The position numbers and the translations under genes were made by a program. A stretch of DNA of 64,000 nucleotides from Terriglobia bacterium (GTDB lineage Bacteria > Acidobacteriota > Terriglobia > JAIQFV01): NCBI GenBank assembly GCA_020072965.1, contig JAIQFY010000013.1, positions 25,914 to 89,913 on the forward strand. Reading direction: 5' to 3'. Positions within the stretch are counted from its first letter, which is position 1. Every line of letters begins with the position of its first letter. The notes under the pieces are model-generated. The model was not told the DNA's origin, did no database searches, and saw only the letters and a list, made by a program, of their open reading frames with translations. Positions 34,917 to 44,241 of this stretch are shown here, in pieces.

Positions 34917-36341
34917 GTGAATTTCGCCCGCACCATGCCCGGCCGGGAAGCCGTATTTGTTTTTTTAACGCTTGTCTTTCTGTCCGTGGGCAGCTTGTAT
35001 TACCTGAGCCGGGTGGATACCCCCTTCTCCTTTTGGCTTTTGGTATTGATTCCGGCGGTCCCGCTTTTCATGCTGGTGATGCACAAACCACAAATCGGTT
35101 TCTATTTGAGTGTTCTGTCGTTCATGTTTGACAGTCAGACAATTCCTGGCCCGATGAACCTGTCGGTCTCGAACGTGTTGCTCGTGGTGACACTCGTCGC
35201 GGTGGGCATCAAACACGTGCTGGTCCGGCGGGACCCTCACCACCCTTATTTTGGTCGTGTGGATAGACTTTCTCTCCTGTTGGGCGGCTGCCTTCTGGTG
35301 GCGGCCCTTCTGTCGCTATTTGTGGCACAGTTCCCGGAGATTGTGCTGCGCATGATGGTGACCATTGTGGGCGGGTTGACCGTTCTTTACCTGACCCAGG
35401 TGCTCTCGCCTGACTTTTCAAAAGTCGTGAGGATTGTCAAGTTCTATGTCTGGGGGGCGGTGGTTTGCGCCGGCCTGGGAATCTTGCAGTCCCTGGGGGC
35501 AGAGTTCGGGGTCCTCTCCTGGGGGATCAATTATTCTGAAATCGGAATGTTTTCCTTGCCCCTCCCCCGAGTGGCATCCACTTGGCTTGATCCAAATATA
35601 TTCGGGCTCTTCTTATTGCCAGCCGTGTTCTATGCTTTTGCCGTCTTGTCGAGCAGAATCACCCGATACCTCGTCATTACGGTCTTGCTTTCGGGCGTGG
35701 CCTTAAGTTACTCAAGGACCGCCTGGACAAGCGCAGTCATCGGAGTGTTGGTGTATTGGGGGGTAAGTCGTTTGAGCCGCAGGTCAAGCCGACCTGGGGA
35801 TGTTGCACGCACGGCCTTGCGAGGGTACCTTGCTGTTTTGGTTCCCCTGGGCATTGGACTCATCGTCTGGCAAGCCGGAATTTGGGAATGGCTGATTGAC
35901 TTGAACCGGGAGTCAGTGGACTTGCGAGTTAATCTGAATCTCGTTGCGTGGAGGTATTTTCTGTCCTCACCTGTCTTTGGAATCGGGCCGGGCAATTTCT
36001 GGGAGATGCTCAATACGTTATCACACAATTCATTCCTGGCGGTATTAGTTGAATATGGGCTGGTCGGCGGTCTGGCTTGGTCTTTGATTCTTGGTTTGAC
36101 CGCTTGGAGGGGGATGCAGATCGTATTGGGTCGTGTGAATCCGGAAATGCAACGTCTGATGCTCTGTTCTATCTGCTGCTTTATGGGCCTGCTGGCAGGC
36201 GGGCTTGCCATCGAGATTCAGAATGTGAAGTTTGTGTGGTTCACGGTCGCGATAATCACCACCCTCTCTTTACTGGCTCCAAGGAGTCCTTTCGCAGAGG
36301 CCCTTGGGGACCGGCGAATTCGTCCCAATGCGAAAAATTAA
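34917..36341 (+). CDS. second O-antigen ligase/polymerase-like membrane protein
   Basis: A 474-residue polytopic protein with about 11-12 membrane helices. Wzy_C-type features are LSYSRTAWTSAVIGVLVYWGVSR and the large periplasmic loop with SSPVFGIGPGNFWEMLNTLSHNSFLAVLVEYG. The start is GTG at 34917 with AAAGGAGA (34906-34913) as ribosome-binding site. The following glycosyltransferase begins 14 bp before this stop, so translation is probably coupled. It may be the Wzy polymerase for the repeat unit assembled by the downstream transferases, with the protein at 31716 acting as ligase; this division is inference. Confidence 0.8.
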   Translation: MNFARTMPGREAVFVFLTLVFLSVGSLYYLSRVDTPFSFWLLVLIPAVPLFMLVMHKPQIGFYLSVLSFMFDSQTIPGPMNLSVSNVLLVVTLVAVGIKHVLVRRDPHHPYFGRVDRLSLLLGGCLLVAALLSLFVAQFPEIVLRMMVTIVGGLTVLYLTQVLSPDFSKVVRIVKFYVWGAVVCAGLGILQSLGAEFGVLSWGINYSEIGMFSLPLPRVASTWLDPNIFGLFLLPAVFYAFAVLSSRITRYLVITVLLSGVALSYSRTAWTSAVIGVLVYWGVSRLSRRSSRPGDVARTALRGYLAVLVPLGIGLIVWQAGIWEWLIDLNRESVDLRVNLNLVAWRYFLSSPVFGIGPGNFWEMLNTLSHNSFLAVLVEYGLVGGLAWSLILGLTAWRGMQIVLGRVNPEMQRLMLCSICCFMGLLAGGLAIEIQNVKFVWFTVAIITTLSLLAPRSPFAEALGDRRIRPNAKN

Positions 36342-37488
36342 GGTCGTTTGGCTTTGCATGCCCTTTGTGTGGCCCGGAGGTGGAACCCTCCGGCATTTGA
36401 CCAATTGGACGAAGTTCCTGGATTGGGACCGTTTTGAGGGGACCCTGATTTTGGGTGGCCCGTTTCCGGAAGATGTTGCGACTGCGAAAAGGCACCTTGA
36501 AGCCATCGGCCCATTGCATGTTTTTTTTCTTGAGGGATTGACACCAAGCAAGCTGTTTAGAGGCGGTTTGAGCCGGTTGCGGGAGTGTTTGGAGTCCCTG
36601 GCTCCTGATATTTTGCACACAATCTTCATACAGAGTGATATTGCCGGCGGGCTCGCCCGGCGAAAGGCCGGGGTCCCCTGGCATGTTTCTTCACTCGAAG
36701 GGGCACTTGTCCCGGCGGATGCCCCTCTCATCAAGCGAGAGATTTACAAGTCAGGCTACGCCCTGGTTCGGTCGCATCTGGATGCCATCATAGCCATTTG
36801 CCATGCCACGGGCGATGAGGCGGCCCGTGATTTCGGCGCGCCTTTGGACCGAATAAGGGTCATTCATAGCGGGATCGATTTGGATGAATTTCAGCTTAAG
36901 CACGGCTGGCCATACTCTTCTGTCGACTCCGTCCGGTCCGTGGGGATGATCGCGCGGTTTACAAACGAGAAGAGATATGACCTTTTTGTTTCTGCGGCGC
37001 CACTGGTGCTCCGGCGTTGTCCTCAGGTGCGCTTTGTAGTGTCTGGCACAGGGCCGGGGGAAGATCAGGTGAAGTCCCTGGTGCGGGCTATGAATGTGAG
37101 CGACCATTTTGAATTTTCGGGTTGGTCCAGTCACGTTGCCCGAAGTCTGGAAAAATTGGATGTGTTTGTATTCGCGTCAGACTTCGAGGGTCTTCCGTGG
37201 ATCGTTTTGGAGGCTCAGTCGGTGGGGGTCCCCACAGTCGCCTCGGGGGTTGGGGGTGTCCCTGAAATTATCAGCGATGGTCAAAACGGGCTGTTGCTGC
37301 GAGAGAACAACCCGGAAGAACTCGCCGGGAAAATCGTCTGGATGCTGGAGAACAGTGAGCAGGCCGCGGAAATGAGCAGAGCAGGACGTCGTCGAGTGGA
37401 GGCGCACTTCGATATCAGGAGAGAAGTCGACGAAATTCAGACTCTGTATGTCAAGTGTTATTCCGATTCTGACCATTGTGCAAATTAG
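36328..37488 (+). CDS. glycosyltransferase family 4
   Basis: A 386-residue retaining GT-B glycosyltransferase, probably at the cytosolic face of the membrane. The N-terminal half shows MPFVWPGGGTLRHLTNW and a DILHTIFIQSD segment. The C-terminal nucleotide-sugar domain shows VGMIARFTNEKRYDL, VSGTGPGEDQVKSLV and the EX7E-type signature ASDFEGLPWIVLEAQSVGVP. The ATG at 36328 overlaps the upstream gene by 14 bp; an in-frame TTG 24 bp earlier was rejected. Donor and acceptor are unknown. It is presumed to add a sugar to the repeat unit. Confidence 0.85.
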   Translation: MRKIKVVWLCMPFVWPGGGTLRHLTNWTKFLDWDRFEGTLILGGPFPEDVATAKRHLEAIGPLHVFFLEGLTPSKLFRGGLSRLRECLESLAPDILHTIFIQSDIAGGLARRKAGVPWHVSSLEGALVPADAPLIKREIYKSGYALVRSHLDAIIAICHATGDEAARDFGAPLDRIRVIHSGIDLDEFQLKHGWPYSSVDSVRSVGMIARFTNEKRYDLFVSAAPLVLRRCPQVRFVVSGTGPGEDQVKSLVRAMNVSDHFEFSGWSSHVARSLEKLDVFVFASDFEGLPWIVLEAQSVGVPTVASGVGGVPEIISDGQNGLLLRENNPEELAGKIVWMLENSEQAAEMSRAGRRRVEAHFDIRREVDEIQTLYVKCYSDSDHCAN

Positions 37489-37783
37489 GGGGACTTTAAT
37501 GTTCTGCTGATGCAATTGTTTTATCGCTCTTGCAGGCCTCTGAAAAGGCCGATCAAGTGAGCCCTCTTTCTTTCAAACAATCTTCGCGCTAGAGTGAAAC
37601 AATATTGTTTAGGAAGTTAAAATTTCCACCCTGATGTCGCATAATTAATCTACGCCCTTAATTAGCCCATAAGCTGATGCGTACCCGAGGTGAGACTTGG
37701 AACCACCAAGGGCTCAGGATCAATGTGCCAACATCAAATAAGTTTCCCCAGTATCTATCGTCGAAGAAACGACCAATCCCGTT
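37489..37783. other. 295-bp gap between glycosyltransferase and broken methyltransferase
   Basis: AT-rich compared with the flanking genes. No gene, terminator or consensus promoter was identified. A promoter for the genes downstream may lie here. Confidence 0.35.
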
Positions 37784-38619
37784 ATGGGCTGGAAATCTCA
37801 GATCTATAATAAACTGAATCGCCCAGGGACACGCTTTTTAGTGGCCATAGCTGCTTCCGGCTATGCCTGTCTGAGGAGCAGGTCATTCTGCAGGGTGTAT
37901 TACGATGGAGCTTGGATTCACAAGTATCCACAAGGGATCCTCGTCGAACCTGAGATTAGGGTTTACACACTTTCAGATACTCTAAGACTGATTGTTCAGC
38001 CTTGCATGCTTCAATACACCCCCAAAATAGGGGATATCGTTGTCGATGTTGGTGCCGGAACAGGGGAGATCACTCTCTTCTTTTCACGTAGTGTGGGTGA
38101 CGCTGGTCGTGTGATTTCCATTGAAGCCATCCTCGCATGTTCTACTGCCTCCAGGAGACGTGCATACGAAACCATCTCGAGAATGTCGTGTTGTTGAACT
38201 ACGCGATCATGGATTCGGATTCAAGAGTCCTGATCAGTGACCGTGCCGCCAACCGCACAAACGACATCCTTGACGCTAATACAGGCCTCCCTGTGCAAGG
38301 ATGCACACTCGACAAGGTCATCGAGAATCTTCATTTACCTCGGATCGATTTTCTCAAGATGAATATCGAGGGGGCAGAGCGCATGGCAATCGAAGGGATG
38401 TCCGAGACGATCAAGATAACTCGGAATGTCTGCATCTCCTGCCATGACTTCTTGGCTGTTGAAGAAGGACGCGAAGAGATGCGGACCAAGTCTGCTGTGA
38501 TCGCATTTTTGGAACGGAATGGGTACGATATGACCATCCAAGAATGGGATCCTCAACCATGGGTGCAAGATACAGTGTATGGCTCCAACAAGAACCTGTC
38601 TGCTCCTCTCCTTAGGTAA
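37784..38619 (+). pseudogene. FkbM-type SAM methyltransferase, frameshifted
   Basis: Two overlapping frames together make one FkbM-like methyltransferase of about 278 residues. The first (37784-38197) has the SAM motif VVDVGAGTGEITLFFSRSVGDAGRVISIEA and then turns into unrelated residues. The second (an open frame that includes 38137-38619) carries the continuation: HPRMF, NHLENVVLLNYAIMD, RIDFLKMNIEGAE (a typical FkbM motif) and GYDMTI. Adding one C to the CC at 38127-38128 restores a single frame reading SIEAHPRMF. So a single-base deletion, or a sequencing error, breaks the gene. FkbM enzymes O-methylate sugars or polyketides; here the target would be a sugar of the exopolysaccharide. If the shift is real, the polymer would lack that methyl group. 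Confidence 0.85.
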
Positions 38620-38784
38620 GAATTCCAATCCGCGCGGGAGCCTCTATGTAGAAGTTGAGTTTGTTGCTATCAGTTGTTTCGAAATGCATCTTCATGTTCT
38701 TATCACAAGGCTGCGAATCGAGTCCGACAAGCGCCGTGCCTCGCTTGGGTAGTCCTAAAAACCAAGCTTTAAGAGTGGCAAAGA

Positions 38785-40023
38785 ATGAAACCGCGAAGGA
38801 TTCTTTTTATCGAGCCCTATAACTGGGATTGTGGACCCCACCGGGTGTTGCGGGGCCTGATTGCTCATCTGGACAGGTCGCGCTTCACCCCTATCGTGGT
38901 TCTTCCTGCGCAAGGTGACATTGCAGAGGAATTCATCCGGTGTGGAGCGGAAGTGCGGTTCGTTCCAGGACTAAGTACGATTCCGAGGTCGATCTCCCCG
39001 ATCCGGCAGCTCAGCTTCTGGCGGGAAATGAGATCCTCTGCCAGGCAGCTCGAAAACCTGATCCGTGCCGAAAACATCGGCCTCGTTCATAACAATTCGG
39101 AAGCTTGCTGGGCCGGCTTGATGGCCGCGAGGCGGGCCCGTGTTCCCGTCGTATGCCACCTCCATGGATTGAGTGTGCTCTCTCCCGTGGCGGCGGGTTG
39201 GATTACGACCCGCGCTCTGAACAGGTATGCTCATGCACTGATCGCGTGTTCCGGGCCTGTGAAACAAGCTTATATGAAGAGGGGTGCCAGGGAGGATCTT
39301 CTGAAGGAGATTCCTAACGGTGTGGATGCGACAGTGTTCGACCCGCGGCGTGCGCAACCGGACCTTCGGCGAGAACTCGGTCTCGAACTGACGGAACCCC
39401 TGGTGGGCATGATCGCCAATTTTGATCCCCGCAAGGGGCATCACGAGTTCGTCTCGGCCGCCGCCTTAATACGCCAGCGCATTCCCAATGCTCATTTTGT
39501 CATGATCGGTGAAGTGAACTTGAAGGGCAACACGGATTATTTTGCGCGAATTCAAAGGCTCGTGATCAAGGATGGATTGACGACAGCGGTCCATTTCCTG
39601 GGCTTTCGTCGGGATGTCCGTGACATTCTGGCGTCGCTGGACGTCGTCGTGCAGCCATCGCTTACCGAGGCGGGCCCCCTTGTGCCCATCGAGGCCATGG
39701 CTATGGAACGGCCAGTCGTTGCAACCGATGTGGGTGGGAACCCTGAAGAGGTGATCGATGGGAAGACCGGCATCATCATCCCGGCCGGAGACGGAAAGGC
39801 GATTGCTGACGCGGTGATCAGCCTGCTCTCCGATCCCCTGCTGTCTCATCGAATGGGAAAGGCCGGCCGAGAACGTGTTCTAAGCCTTTATGCCGAGGGA
39901 ATCTTTGTCCGTAAAGTTCAGCAATTGTACGACTCCGTGCTTGGGTCCGGAGTTGAATCCAGAGATTGCGCTGGGGATCACGTCCCGTTGCCCGACCACG
40001 AGGCGGTGGAGTGTAAGCATTAG
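38785..40023 (+). CDS. glycosyltransferase family 4
   Basis: A 412-residue GT-B enzyme. The N-terminal half shows EPYNWDCGPHRVLRGLIAHLD and HNNSEACWAGLMAAR followed by VVCHLHGLS. The C-terminal half shows VGMIANFDPRKGHHEFV and the donor-site signature PSLTEAGPLVPIEAMAMERPVVATDVGG. The start ATG at 38785 lies in an AAGA-rich context without a strong ribosome-binding site. It is followed by the carbamoyltransferase gene after 36 bp. Probably adds a sugar to the lipid-linked repeat unit; donor unknown. Confidence 0.86.
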   Translation: MKPRRILFIEPYNWDCGPHRVLRGLIAHLDRSRFTPIVVLPAQGDIAEEFIRCGAEVRFVPGLSTIPRSISPIRQLSFWREMRSSARQLENLIRAENIGLVHNNSEACWAGLMAARRARVPVVCHLHGLSVLSPVAAGWITTRALNRYAHALIACSGPVKQAYMKRGAREDLLKEIPNGVDATVFDPRRAQPDLRRELGLELTEPLVGMIANFDPRKGHHEFVSAAALIRQRIPNAHFVMIGEVNLKGNTDYFARIQRLVIKDGLTTAVHFLGFRRDVRDILASLDVVVQPSLTEAGPLVPIEAMAMERPVVATDVGGNPEEVIDGKTGIIIPAGDGKAIADAVISLLSDPLLSHRMGKAGRERVLSLYAEGIFVRKVQQLYDSVLGSGVESRDCAGDHVPLPDHEAVECKH

Positions 40024-40059
40024 CGTCCTCGGGTTGGCGCTGGCGAATAAAGAGGAATA

Positions 40060-41904
40060 ATGAATGGGTCGACAATGAATATTCTTGGGATTAATGCTTA
40101 CCACGGCGATTCATCCGCCGTCCTGTTTCAAAATGGAACCCTAGCTTGTGGGGTGGAAGAAGAACGCCTTAATCGCATTAAACACTGGGCGGGATTTCCA
40201 GCTCTGGCAATTCAGACGGTCTTGTCGGCGGCCCAACTGTCTTTGGCCGAGATTGATCATGTGGCCATTTCAAGGGATCCGGGCGCACATCTTTTCGATA
40301 AAGTTCTCTTTACATTCCGCAATCGGCCGGGTTTTGATGCCATCAAGGCCCGGCTTGCAAACTATCGGAGCGTGCAGGGTCTGGGCGAGTTGCTCGCCTC
40401 CCTGGACCGGACGGGTGGGCGGATCCGGGCAAAGATTCATAACGCTGAGCACCACCGCGCCCATTTGGCGTCTGCCTTCTTCTGCTCCCCCTTTGAAGAG
40501 GCCGCTTGTCTCACCGTCGATGGCTTCGGTGATTTTCTCTCCTCCATGAGCGCAGTCGGAAGGGGAAACCGGTTGGAGATTCTCGATTCCGTCACGTTCC
40601 CGCACTCTCTCGGGATTTTCTACTCGGCGGTGACACAGTTTTTGGGATTTCCGAAATATGGTGATGAATACAAGGTGATGGGGCTGGCGGCTTATGGAAC
40701 CCCCCGCTTCCTTCCCCAGATGAGAAAGATGGTTCATTCAGTAGGAGGGGGCCAGTTTGAATTGAACCTTGATTATTTTATCCATTCCTCAGAAGGGGTG
40801 ACGATGTCCTGGTCCGGGGGTGAGCCGACACTTGGACCGCTGTGGTCGGCAATGTTTATCGAGGAATTTGGCGCTCCGCGGGAGGCGGGGTCGGACTTGA
40901 CGGAGCGGGACCGGGACCTGGCAGCTTCCCTTCAAGCCATGTATGAAGAGGTTTTCTTTGACCGTGTCAACTGGTTACAGAAGAAGACCGGTCTCAAGGC
41001 CCTTGCCCTGGCGGGTGGATGCGCCATGAACTCTGTGGCCAATGGAAAGATTTTTCAGAAAACGGATTTTTCAGACGTCTTCATCCAATCAGCAGCGGGG
41101 GATGCGGGAACAGCCCTGGGGGCGGCGCTTTACGTCCGGCATCAGGTGCTCGAGAACCCCCGCGATTTTGTTATGGAGCACTCTTACTGGGGTCCTGAGT
41201 TTGGTGAGACGGAGATGCTCGCGGCTGTTCGAGAGGCCCTCCCCGGCTTTGCAGGAACGGATGATTCTGCCGCCCTAGTCGGATCTGCTGGCGGCGGGAA
41301 TGGGCGCGGTCTTTTTGAGGTGCGCAAATACAAGGATCCGGACATGCTGTGTCGTGACACCGCGGCCGCGATCGCCGATGGAAAGATTGTGGGTTGGTAC
41401 CAGGGCCGGAGCGAGTGGGGCCCGCGTGCGCTGGGAAACCGGTCCATCCTTGTCGATCCGCGCCGTTTGGAAATGAAGGAGGTCTTAAACTCGCGAATCA
41501 AGAGACGGGAACCCTTCCGTCCGTTTGCGCCGTCCATCCTCGAAGAACGCGTGGGAGATTACTTCGAGGAGTCTTATCCTGATCCCTTCATGATCAAGGT
41601 TTATCCGATTCGGGCGGAGAAACAGGCGGAGATCCCTGCGGTGACTCACCACGACGGGACCGGCCGCCTCCAGACCGTTTCAAAGAAGCAGAATCCACTC
41701 TACTGGAAGTTGATCAAGGCCTTTGAAGAGCGGACGAGAGTGCCGGTTGTCCTGAATACTTCGTTCAATGAAAATGAGCCCATTGTGAACACCCCCCAGG
41801 AAGCCGTCGCATGCTTTCTCAGAACCCGGATGGATTGGCTGGTGATGGGGAACTGGGTGGTGACGAGGGTGGATGGGCCGGGTGGCAAAAGAGTCGTTCC
41901 GTGA
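40060..41904 (+). CDS. carbamoyltransferase, NodU/CmcH family
   Basis: A 614-residue enzyme that transfers a carbamoyl group from carbamoyl phosphate, with ATP, to a hydroxyl of a sugar or other small molecule. The N-terminal ASKHA-type domain begins NILGINAYHGDSSAVLF and carries EEERLNRIKHW, an AEHHRAHLASAFF metal-site region with several His, TVDGFGD, and GGCAMNSVANGKI. The C-terminal domain shows WYQGRSEWGPRALGNRSIL and VVLNTSFNENEPIVNTPQEA, all diagnostic of the family. The length is typical. It lies between a GT4 and a methyltransferase gene, so the product is probably a carbamoylated sugar in the exopolysaccharide, comparable with Nod-factor or capsule carbamoylation. ATG at 40060 (AGAGGA upstream) was used; another ATG at 40075 is possible. 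Confidence 0.92.
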   Translation: MNGSTMNILGINAYHGDSSAVLFQNGTLACGVEEERLNRIKHWAGFPALAIQTVLSAAQLSLAEIDHVAISRDPGAHLFDKVLFTFRNRPGFDAIKARLANYRSVQGLGELLASLDRTGGRIRAKIHNAEHHRAHLASAFFCSPFEEAACLTVDGFGDFLSSMSAVGRGNRLEILDSVTFPHSLGIFYSAVTQFLGFPKYGDEYKVMGLAAYGTPRFLPQMRKMVHSVGGGQFELNLDYFIHSSEGVTMSWSGGEPTLGPLWSAMFIEEFGAPREAGSDLTERDRDLAASLQAMYEEVFFDRVNWLQKKTGLKALALAGGCAMNSVANGKIFQKTDFSDVFIQSAAGDAGTALGAALYVRHQVLENPRDFVMEHSYWGPEFGETEMLAAVREALPGFAGTDDSAALVGSAGGGNGRGLFEVRKYKDPDMLCRDTAAAIADGKIVGWYQGRSEWGPRALGNRSILVDPRRLEMKEVLNSRIKRREPFRPFAPSILEERVGDYFEESYPDPFMIKVYPIRAEKQAEIPAVTHHDGTGRLQTVSKKQNPLYWKLIKAFEERTRVPVVLNTSFNENEPIVNTPQEAVACFLRTRMDWLVMGNWVVTRVDGPGGKRVVP

Positions 41905-41980
41905 CGCCGTATTCAGTTTCGTCCGCGGTGGGCTCTTAGGACTTGTACAATGAACTGCACCCCTTGCTTGGTCTTTTGCC

Positions 41981-42742
41981 ATGAACCCCGCAGCAAACAA
42001 TTTGAATCCTGGCCTGACATGGCAGGAGCGCTATCTCGCGAGATTCTATGACCGTGAATCCGGATGGATTGATGGCACGGAAGAATTTCACAACCTTTGC
42101 ACTACGGTAATTCCGAGGGGAGGAAAGATCCTCGAGATTGGTGCCGGCCCCAGTAACCCGACGTCACAATTCCTATCGATGCTGGGGGAGCTCCACGGGC
42201 TTGATCCCGACCCCGCAGTTCACGAAAACACAGCGCTGAAAAGCGCAAAGCTTTTAACGAGGGATCAATTTCCGTTCGAGAGCGGGAGTTTTGATGCTTG
42301 CGTTTCCAACTATGTATTGGAGCATATCCAGGAGCCAGCATCACATCTGAGGGAGGTCGGAAGGATCTTGCGATGCCCGGGCGTGTATGTCTTCCGGACG
42401 CCGAATCGTTTTCACTACGTCTCGCTGGTCTCCTCGATGACGCCTCACTGGGTCCACGACTTCGTCGCCAATCGCCTCAGAAATTGTCCGACGGGGTCGC
42501 ATGACCCTTATCCGACATTTTACCGGATGAATTCTCAAGGGGCCCTCCGTCGGATGTCTGCCTCGGCGGGATTGAGTGTGGACTTGCTGCGGATGGTCGA
42601 GAAGGAGCCTTCTTACGGGATGTCCTCTCGAGTGTTGTTTCTGGCCTTCATGGCGTACGAGCGGATCGTGAATTCAACGAACTTGGCGGCCGGCCTGCGA
42701 GCCAATATATTCGGAGTGCTTCGGAAGGGTTCCGGGTATTGA
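41981..42742 (+). CDS. class I SAM-dependent methyltransferase
   Basis: A 253-residue methyltransferase of the Methyltransf_11/25 type. SAM-binding motif I is ILEIGAGPSNPTSQFL, the acidic end of strand 2 is GLDPDP, and motif II/III is FDACVSNYVLEHIQEPASHLREVGRIL. The C-terminal half has an extra segment with WVHDFVANRLRNCP that may shape the acceptor site. Its place in the locus suggests methylation of a sugar precursor or a terminal residue of the polymer, which is inference. It starts at ATG 41981, 77 bp after the carbamoyltransferase. Confidence 0.83.
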   Translation: MNPAANNLNPGLTWQERYLARFYDRESGWIDGTEEFHNLCTTVIPRGGKILEIGAGPSNPTSQFLSMLGELHGLDPDPAVHENTALKSAKLLTRDQFPFESGSFDACVSNYVLEHIQEPASHLREVGRILRCPGVYVFRTPNRFHYVSLVSSMTPHWVHDFVANRLRNCPTGSHDPYPTFYRMNSQGALRRMSASAGLSVDLLRMVEKEPSYGMSSRVLFLAFMAYERIVNSTNLAAGLRANIFGVLRKGSGY

Positions 42743-42917
42743 GTGGAAGGTGGAGAGACACTTGGTGATACAAAACCTATCTTCCTTCAACATGCAATCT
42801 GGCCTCACTTTACCCCAAGATAAGTATCACGCGTCCAGGCATCGATCCGAATGGCGATTGAACACTGAATTCACAGATTGTAATTACTCCAAGCTGGACT
42901 GAATTTTGCGTTGACAT

Positions 42918-44240
42918 ATGATGGCGGATGTTTCCTTGAGCTCCCTTCTCTTCATAAATCAATTCTATTATCCAGACTGCTCCGCAACGAGCCAGTTGCT
43001 CGAACAACTGGCGGAGGGGATGGCGCGGCGGGGCTTTGAGGTAACGGTTTTAACCGGCAACACGGGTTGCGAGGGGGGGAGGCTCTCGGATTCACGAAAG
43101 GAAGTTCATGAACACGTTTCCATCATTCGCGTCTTGTCCACACGATTCGGAAAGAGCACCACCATTGGACGGCTCACTGATTATCTGACGTTTTACATTT
43201 CGGTGTTGGTACGGGTGCTGTTCCTGCGGCGGTTTGATGTGGTTGTCGTTCTGACGACGCCCCCCCTGATCGCCTGGGTGGGAAGCGTGGCTCAAACGCT
43301 CAAGGGAAGCCGCTTCATCTATTGGGTGCAGGACCTCTATCCGGAGATCGCTGCCGCCCTGGGTGCTCTGAAGGCTGACTCACTGACGTACCGGACATGT
43401 GCCCTCATTTCGCGACGTATCCTTCACGCCGCCGACGCGACCGTCGCCGTAGGGGAGGATATGGCTTCGAAGCTTTCTGCAGGCAACTCGGCTTTGAAGG
43501 AAATTCGAGTAATTCACAATTGGGCGGACGAAGGACAACTGAAGCCTGTCGAGCCCTCCCGGAACACCTTCCTCCAGGAGCAGGCGCTTGCGGACAAACT
43601 GGTGATTCTATATGCGGGAAACTTTGGTCTCGCGCACGAGTTTGATCTTGTGCTGCGTGTCGCGAAAGAATTGAAGGATGATCCGGAAATCGTTTTTGTG
43701 TTCGTCGGTTCCGGAAAACGAAGGGGGGAAATCGAGGAGGCGATCAGACAAAATCACTTATCCAATGTTCGCCTTCTCCCCTCCGTCCCCCTGGAGAGGC
43801 TGCAAGAGGTTCTGAGCGCCGCCAGCATTGGGTTGGTGACTGAGCGCCCTGAGGTCGAAGGATTGATGGTTCCCAGCAAGGTGTATGGCCTCATGGCGAC
43901 GGCCCGGCCGATCCTGTTTCTCGGGCCGATCCAGAGTGATTGCGCCCGAATCGTTCAAAAGGCCCAGTGCGGATTGGTCGTGGCGCCACACAACAAGGAG
44001 CTGTTCTTACGCTCGATTCGAGATCTTCAGAACAACCGTCAAAAAGGAGAAAAGATGGGTCAGTCCGGGCGGCAGTGGTTTTTGAGACATTATTCGAAAT
44101 CCGTCGCCCTGGGGAATTTTGCAGCCTTGTTTGACAAAATTTTGACACTTTGGGCGCCCATGATCACCGTTGGAGAGAAAAACAATAGGGCAGGAGCTGC
44201 ATCGTCCTCCCTCCCTGCAGAAAGGAAGAGGGTATCCTGA
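42918..44240 (+). CDS. glycosyltransferase family 4, WbuB-like
   Basis: A 440-residue GT-B enzyme of the WbuB-like group, which often transfers an N-acetyl amino sugar. It begins LLFINQFYYPDCSATSQLLEQLAEGMARRGFEVTVLTG, has FIYWVQDLYPEIAAALGAL and the donor-site region ILYAGNFGLAHEFDLVL ... VGSGKRRGEIE ... VPSKVYGLMATARPILFLG. The WecA/TagO-like gene follows 1 bp after its stop, so the two are co-translated. WbuB-like and WecA-like genes are frequent neighbours. A role adding the second sugar onto the lipid-linked first sugar is plausible inference. Confidence 0.87.
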   Translation: MMADVSLSSLLFINQFYYPDCSATSQLLEQLAEGMARRGFEVTVLTGNTGCEGGRLSDSRKEVHEHVSIIRVLSTRFGKSTTIGRLTDYLTFYISVLVRVLFLRRFDVVVVLTTPPLIAWVGSVAQTLKGSRFIYWVQDLYPEIAAALGALKADSLTYRTCALISRRILHAADATVAVGEDMASKLSAGNSALKEIRVIHNWADEGQLKPVEPSRNTFLQEQALADKLVILYAGNFGLAHEFDLVLRVAKELKDDPEIVFVFVGSGKRRGEIEEAIRQNHLSNVRLLPSVPLERLQEVLSAASIGLVTERPEVEGLMVPSKVYGLMATARPILFLGPIQSDCARIVQKAQCGLVVAPHNKELFLRSIRDLQNNRQKGEKMGQSGRQWFLRHYSKSVALGNFAALFDKILTLWAPMITVGEKNNRAGAASSSLPAERKRVS

Positions 44241-44241
44241 A

